Part shown: piece after piece, positions 8,307-12,550 of the stretch
How the letters are laid out: each line of letters opens with the position of its first letter
Numbering within the stretch: the first letter of the stretch is position 1
Origin: Tubulinosema ratisbonensis
Lineage: Eukaryota; Microsporidia; Tubulinosematidae
Length of the DNA stretch: 12,550 nucleotides
Assembly: GCA_004000155.1 (NCBI GenBank)
Contig: RCSS01000106.1
Coordinates: 1 to 12,550 of the forward strand
Direction of reading: 5' to 3'
Notes under the pieces: model-generated
The model's input: only the letters and a program-made list of their open reading frames with translations
What the model was told of the DNA's origin: nothing
The model's database searches: none
Translations under genes and position numbers: made by a program

Positions 8307-8829
8307 GCGCCTTTTTAGCATATATATAAAATGATTTATATTTATAATAGTATTCTGTAGCTATATCTGCCAAAATGCTTAACCTTGTAATTTTAAAAAC
8401 ACAACNTTGGGAATTATAATTTAATTTGTTGCTTTTTTCGCCGTTGCTCACTTTTCTACTATAAAATGGCTCTAAACTGCTCAACGGCTTTGATTTAGCC
8501 TTTTTCTTTAAATAAGAATTTACAAAATTTTTAATTGTATTATCACTTCGTCCAGGAAGAGCNTTTGCAATAATAGACCACTTATTTCCTAATATTTTTT
8601 GTTGCTCAATAATATATCTCTGTTCCCATAAACTTAAAGGCTCTTTTTTGATATCCGGTCTTAGTTTGTTACACCATCTTTCTCTACATTGTTTGTTACA
8701 TCTTGTGCCCATCTCTTTAGAAATTAACACCCAATTGTCTGTGGAGTATTTTTTTACTAATTGGACAAGTTTTTTGTCTTCTTTTTCATTCCAAAGACCT
8801 TTAATATTTTTTTTATTTTTATCTGACAT
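8293..8829 (-). CDS. Two-repeat (R2R3-like) Myb DNA-binding protein, 178 aa
   Basis: This is probably a nuclear sequence-specific transcription factor of the c-Myb R2R3 type. Repeat 1 (about 10-57) starts KGLWNEKED, has the tryptophans W13, W33 and W52, and carries NKQCRERW in its recognition helix. Repeat 2 (about 61-108) has W68 and W84 followed by LPGRSDNTIKN. Lys46, Lys100, Asn101 and Asn104 match positions known to contact bases in c-Myb. The third tryptophan of repeat 2 is replaced: the usual NHWNS reads NFVNS (V103). Its first helix also lacks the usual acidic triplet (SLWEQRY). Residues 111-178 are basic then aromatic, with no domain recognised. The start has CCC five bases upstream. 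Ambiguous bases make residue 89 Lys or Asn (Lys is usual) and leave residue 142 open. Its length excludes the larger Cdc5/Cef1 splicing factor. The targets are unknown. Confidence 0.88.
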   Translation of the reverse strand: MSDKNKKNIKGLWNEKEDKKLVQLVKKYSTDNWVLISKEMGTRCNKQCRERWCNKLRPDIKKEPLSLWEQRYIIEQQKILGNKWSIIAXALPGRSDNTIKNFVNSYLKKKAKSKPLSSLEPFYSRKVSNGEKSNKLNYNSQXCVFKITRLSILADIATEYYYKYKSFYIYAKKAQEHN

Positions 8830-8834
8830 TTGAA

Positions 8835-8858
8835 GGGTTATTTCAAAATATTTAACCC
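8835..8858 (-). promoter_or_regulatory. Start-proximal CCC motif within a 6-bp inverted repeat
   Basis: On the minus strand TAACCC lies with CCC five bases before the Myb ATG, matching the motif before the gene at 804. On the plus strand it reads GGGTTA (8835-8840) and is mirrored by TAACCC (8853-8858) across a 12-base AT spacer. The upstream region therefore carries the motif in both orientations and can form a hairpin. It may be a bidirectional start signal or an operator-like site; no gene was found leading away to the right. Confidence 0.5.
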
Positions 8859-9784
8859 CTAAGTTTGTTGCGAATCTTAAACCATAAAAAATTTTTTAGA
8901 TCAATCAATCACAAATAACAAATTTATGGATAAAATGAAGTTAAATCGACTTTTTATAATGAATTAGGTAGATTTTCTGTAAAGTTAATGATAAAAGTAT
9001 GATTTTAAGTTAAAAATATACTAATTCAAAATAATAATGTTTTTAAAAGATTTATCACCAAGGAGGGCTTACTGAATTAAACTAACAAATTAGTTTCTGT
9101 TTTATTATTTCTGTAATTTTGATTAAAATCATCGCTTTATATTGTTTGCATTCCTGAGAAGCACTCTTTCTAAAGTTTAAATATAAATTCATTTATAAAA
9201 ACAAGATAAATTCACTTTCTGTTTATTTGAACTCGACTTAAAATTTAATTAATAACTTTAGAAAAAAATTTGTAAGTACTCGTATTGTTTTTGTATAAAA
9301 TTAACAAATAAAATTTCATTTTTTCATTATATCTAATAAGACATAAAAATAATGTTTATCCGAAAACAAAGACCAAGCATAATTTTGCTATAAAATAGCG
9401 TCTAAATCAACCTTTAATAATAAATATAACTTATTTATAATTTTAATTACTTTTGTATAAAAATAAGAATAAAAGTTAATTTTTTGGATATGTTTGTTTT
9501 TTTTTATATTTGAAAAACATAATTAGAGATATTTTTAAAAATAAAGAAGTTAATTCTACTTCTAGAAAAAGTTTAATTTCAATGGATTTTACATAATTTA
9601 TGACTGAAAAAAATTATTTATCAACGAAGTAACATCAATTTTACATGTCAAGATTCAAAAAAGACAATAAATTTAATAATATAAATTATTATTCATTTCT
9701 CTTTATTCTGTTTATATTAAATTATAAAAAGATATTGATGTTTTAATCAATATTGTTTACAGTTAACCTTAAAATTATTTGTAC

Positions 9785-9804
9785 TTTTGTTGGACCCAAC
9801 AAAA
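9785..9804. repeat. Near-perfect 20-bp dyad, TTTTGTTGG/CCAACAAAA
   Basis: TTTTGTTGG (9785-9793) and CCAACAAAA (9796-9804) are exact reverse complements separated by only two bases (AC). The GG/CC core makes it stronger than most AT palindromes here. It could be a protein-binding dyad or a hairpin. No gene begins or ends nearby. Confidence 0.45.
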
Positions 9805-11237
9805 TTATAATCTTGTAAGAAATTTTATAATAACTTTTAAATATTCAAACCAACTCTTGGTATAAGTACATTTTTTAAATAATTACAATAAGATTTGTAC
9901 TTATAAAATTTGAAACCAAAGAATACTTTTGATTTTTAGGGAAAAGGAATAAAAATAATTCAACTTATTAATAAGACATCTAAATTTGGTAAATATTCTT
10001 ATTATGAATTTGTGAATAAATCGTAAGAAAAATCAAAATTAATGAATAAACTATTTATAATTTTATATTATAAGTGATTAAAACAAATGATGAATGCACG
10101 TTTATTGAAATAAAAGAGTTGCAAAAAAAATTAAACCCATTAAAAAATAGTTACATATTAATCTAAATTTTAAAATTTTTAATAGTTTGAAATTTATTAA
10201 AAAAAATATGATGTATAACCCTAATTCATTATAATTTTTGATATTTTGTTGTATATCTGATAAAAATTAAAATATGTTTTTCTGTTTTTTAGGAGTAATA
10301 TGATAGAATTATAAAAACCATAGACAAAAGCAATATCTTATTCTAACTTAAAAAATTTTTTACAGGTAGTTTTTTATATGATGCAAAATTTGTCATTTAA
10401 ATTTTGAATTTCCATAATAACGCCTTAAAAGAAGTGACAACGAAGACTGTCGATATTGCAAAAAGCTTTAACCTTTTCAAATACCCAAATACTTTTAACT
10501 TGAGATTTTATAATTTGTATTTTAAATTCTATATTGAATGAATATAAATAAACTTTAAACAATAACTTAACTGATTCTCCGCTCTCGGTCATTAAATTTA
10601 TTTATTAAAATCATTCATTTACAAATTTTTATGTAAATAGCAAAAAAAACTAATAATAAATGCTAAAAACTGTGTTTAAACTCTTCACAAATTATAAAGA
10701 ATATATGAATAGCAAGTAAAATTTAAAAATTAATGACTTGATATTTAATTGCTGTTATTTTTAAAATATATCCTTTTTTAAAACGAACCATCATTTAATT
10801 AAATTTTAATTTTATATTTAAAAATACTCAACGAGATCAATACTTAACTTAAGTTATTACTTCAAATTAACAATCCAATATTTGCTTTTAATATTAAAAA
10901 ATGATTAATCTAAATTTACTAAGTTAATATTTTTCAAAATTAAATTTTAAAAAGTTGTTTTTGCTAATATATGAGCTATGTTAACTTATTAAATTAAACA
11001 TAATAGTAAAATTATTCTATAAAAAATATTTTTTGATTTAAAGATTGAATTTTTCATTCTAAAATTTAAATCTGTCGTAAAACACTTATTTTGAGATTGT
11101 TAAAATTTTATATAACATTTTTTATTTAAAAAAGTGTTTTAAAAGAATTTTATCACAGAAAAACACTTAAAAAAATAAGAAATTTTAGTTAAAAATTCTC
11201 GTTATTTATTAAAATAATTNTNAAGTATTCAATTTTT

Positions 11238-12059
11238 TTAATTAAACAGCTGTTGTTCATTAAAATTGTCTTGTTTTAAAGGTTTACACAATGAAAATAA
11301 CTTATTAGAATAATTATTTTCATTCTTATTCATCATTTCATTGGCTTTTAATCTAAAAAAAGTAAGCATAGTCAGATAAGAATCACTCCCTGCCTGGTGA
11401 GCAGGTCCTATACCACTAATTTCTAAAGTATCCGCTATTTCTTGCAACCCTTTCTTAACATAATAAGTGCCACTGATCATATATTTGAGATCATAAAAGT
11501 TTCGGAAGAAAATAGAAATCAAATGCATAAACTGATCATTTGTCTCAGGTAACATTTCTGATGAAATGAGTTTAAGCAAATAACCAAAATCAAATGCACC
11601 ATGAAAGGTAATCCAACAGATATTAGGGTTCATAAGCAACCCAGAAGAAAAAAATAGCTCACCAAAATCATCTAAATCAATGCCATTCTCTTTATGTTCC
11701 TTGAAATCCAAATTAGCATTAAGTAATAAGCTAAGAGAATCCTCTGCGTACATGTCACTTTCAATATCAAATTTAAAATTAAACTGCCAAGTTGATGGGG
11801 TAGGTAACTCACAATCTTTGTTAGAAAGAGTCATCCCTAATTGTATAATCTTAAGAATATTACAGTTACATCTAATTTGTTGGTATATCTGTGTTATTGT
11901 TTGAGTAAAATTGCCGATTGGCTTGGAAATTACGCCTGGAAATTCGGTATCGATTGAAATGTAATTATAATTTTTATGTAAGCTAATAATTCTTACAAAC
12001 TCTGCTTGTAAATCTTTTTTCCATACGTTAATAATTGTTTTCTCTCTTTTTTGTTTCAT
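11238..12059 (-). CDS. CAF1: CAF1/POP2 deadenylase, CCR4-NOT subunit, 273 aa
   Basis: CAF1 removes poly(A) tails 3' to 5' as a catalytic subunit of the cytoplasmic CCR4-NOT complex, starting mRNA decay. The whole RNase D-like (DEDDh) fold is present. DTEFPG gives Asp37 and Glu39; the FHGAFDFGYL segment gives Asp157; HQAGSDS gives His221 and Asp226. Other family hallmarks are LKIIQLG (69-75), STWQFNFKF (89-97), YDLKYM (189-194) and KGLQEIA (203-209). Length is close to that of human CNOT7 or CNOT8, without the long N-terminal extension of yeast Pop2. The C-terminal tail (244-273) is rich in Asn, Gln and Lys and is not conserved. The start is the first ATG, with an in-frame TAA four codons upstream (12069-12071). 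No CCC or GGG occurs within 100 bases of the start, unlike the Myb gene. The sequence is intact, and it is the surest call in the window. Confidence 0.97.
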   Translation of the reverse strand: MKQKREKTIINVWKKDLQAEFVRIISLHKNYNYISIDTEFPGVISKPIGNFTQTITQIYQQIRCNCNILKIIQLGMTLSNKDCELPTPSTWQFNFKFDIESDMYAEDSLSLLLNANLDFKEHKENGIDLDDFGELFFSSGLLMNPNICWITFHGAFDFGYLLKLISSEMLPETNDQFMHLISIFFRNFYDLKYMISGTYYVKKGLQEIADTLEISGIGPAHQAGSDSYLTMLTFFRLKANEMMNKNENNYSNKLFSLCKPLKQDNFNEQQLFN

Positions 12060-12550
12060 AAAAAAAATTTAAAAATAAATTAAAATAAAATTAATTATTT
12101 ACAGAAAATTGTTTTTTTACTAAAAATAACATTGTATTAACCTATAATCTGTTTTAATTTTAGCGGGCTTTTGATTTTTGGAGAATTAAAATATATACTA
12201 GTATTTTTAAGATGAAGTTCTTAAAGCTAAATAAATTAACTTATTAAATATACTTGAGACTTTGAATTTCTTCACAAAATATTCTAAATTATCGTTTTCT
12301 TATGCTTTATTCTTCTTAGAAACCTTTTAAAAAAAGGTTAGGCATTTTAAATCAACTATGTATTGATTTTTATTTCTAAATCGATAAAAATTTTGCTAAA
12401 TTCACGTTTTTATAGACATTTCATGTTATTTGAAAAATGTGATATATAATTTGTAGTTATTTAGAATGTATTTCTAAATTTATTTTTTAGTTTCATGTTT
12501 ATTTTCATTCTAAATAATTATTTTTCTTATAATTTCATAAAAATCCAGAG
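12060..12550. other. AT-rich region upstream of CAF1, no gene seen
   Basis: This region holds the CAF1 upstream sequence and nothing recognisable beyond it. A GGG at 12165-12167 (CCC on the CAF1 strand) is about 105 bases from the start, too far for the usual microsporidian start-proximal signal. A small hairpin lies at 12321-12339. Confidence 0.65.
12321..12339. repeat. Perfect 8-bp hairpin AACCTTTT/AAAAGGTT
   Basis: AACCTTTT (12321-12328) and AAAAGGTT (12332-12339) are exact reverse complements with a three-base loop (AAA). It lies about 260 bases upstream of CAF1. It could belong to the 3' end of a gene beyond the window or be chance. Confidence 0.4.

Larger units (their letters stand above)
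8830..11237. other. 2.4 kb AT-rich spacer between Myb and CAF1 genes
   Basis: There is no coding region, tRNA or mobile element that I can support. Its right end is the 3' flank of CAF1 and its left end the upstream region of the Myb gene. It contains a 9-base inverted repeat at 9785-9804, a GC-richer patch at 10431-10466 with a weak GACA/TGTC hairpin, and another patch at 10575-10590. Two ambiguous bases (11220, 11222) lie just past the CAF1 stop. Confidence 0.65.

Noticed and set aside
10575..10590. TTCTCCGCTCTCGGTC resembles the 5' end of U2 snRNA
   Set aside because: The downstream U2 landmarks (branch-site recognition sequence, Sm site) are absent.
12060..12180. Possible upstream exon or intron before CAF1, with an ATG near 12132 and a CCC on the minus strand at 12165-12167
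   Set aside because: The annotated ATG already begins at the normal family N-terminus, an in-frame stop lies just upstream, and no convincing splice signals were found.
1..12550. tRNA genes, CRISPR arrays, transposons, telomeric repeats
   Set aside because: No T-loop and acceptor patterns, spaced direct-repeat arrays, transposase or reverse-transcriptase motifs, or telomere-like tandem repeats were seen on either strand.

Overview
The window looks like a stretch of a very AT-rich, gene-poor microsporidian genome. This is an inference, based on four intronless eukaryotic genes, compact versions of conserved proteins, a CCC triplet a few bases before two of the start codons (a start-proximal signal described in microsporidia), and long AT-rich spacers. 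Large-genome, low-GC microsporidia such as Edhazardia would fit, but the species cannot be fixed from the sequence. Five isolated N positions (2766, 8406, 8563, 11220, 11222) are ambiguous consensus bases; none breaks a gene.

Layout: 1-803 is non-coding, apart from a short GC-rich island at 342-379 that overlaps a doubtful 30-codon ORF. 804-1586 (+) encodes an unrecognised 260-residue protein with an N-terminal membrane anchor. It converges with 2097-4475 (-), a 792-residue N-terminally anchored protein with an SMP-type (TULIP) lipid-transfer domain and a beta-rich C-terminus that resembles tandem GOLD-like modules. The 0.5 kb between them carries hairpins at the 3' ends. 4476-8292 is about 3.8 kb without a convincing gene. 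8293-8829 (-) encodes a small two-repeat Myb DNA-binding protein. 8830-11237 is another 2.4 kb empty spacer. 11238-12059 (-) encodes CAF1/POP2, the CCR4-NOT deadenylase, with a complete DEDDh active site. 12060-12550 is non-coding.

The genes do not form an evident operon or a single system. They cover membrane-contact lipid transport (SMP protein), transcription (Myb) and mRNA decay (CAF1), plus one orphan membrane protein. The observation most worth following is the unusual domain architecture of the SMP protein. The start motif, the stop-proximal dyads and the GC-rich island are smaller points. No RNA gene, transposon, CRISPR array or tRNA could be supported.
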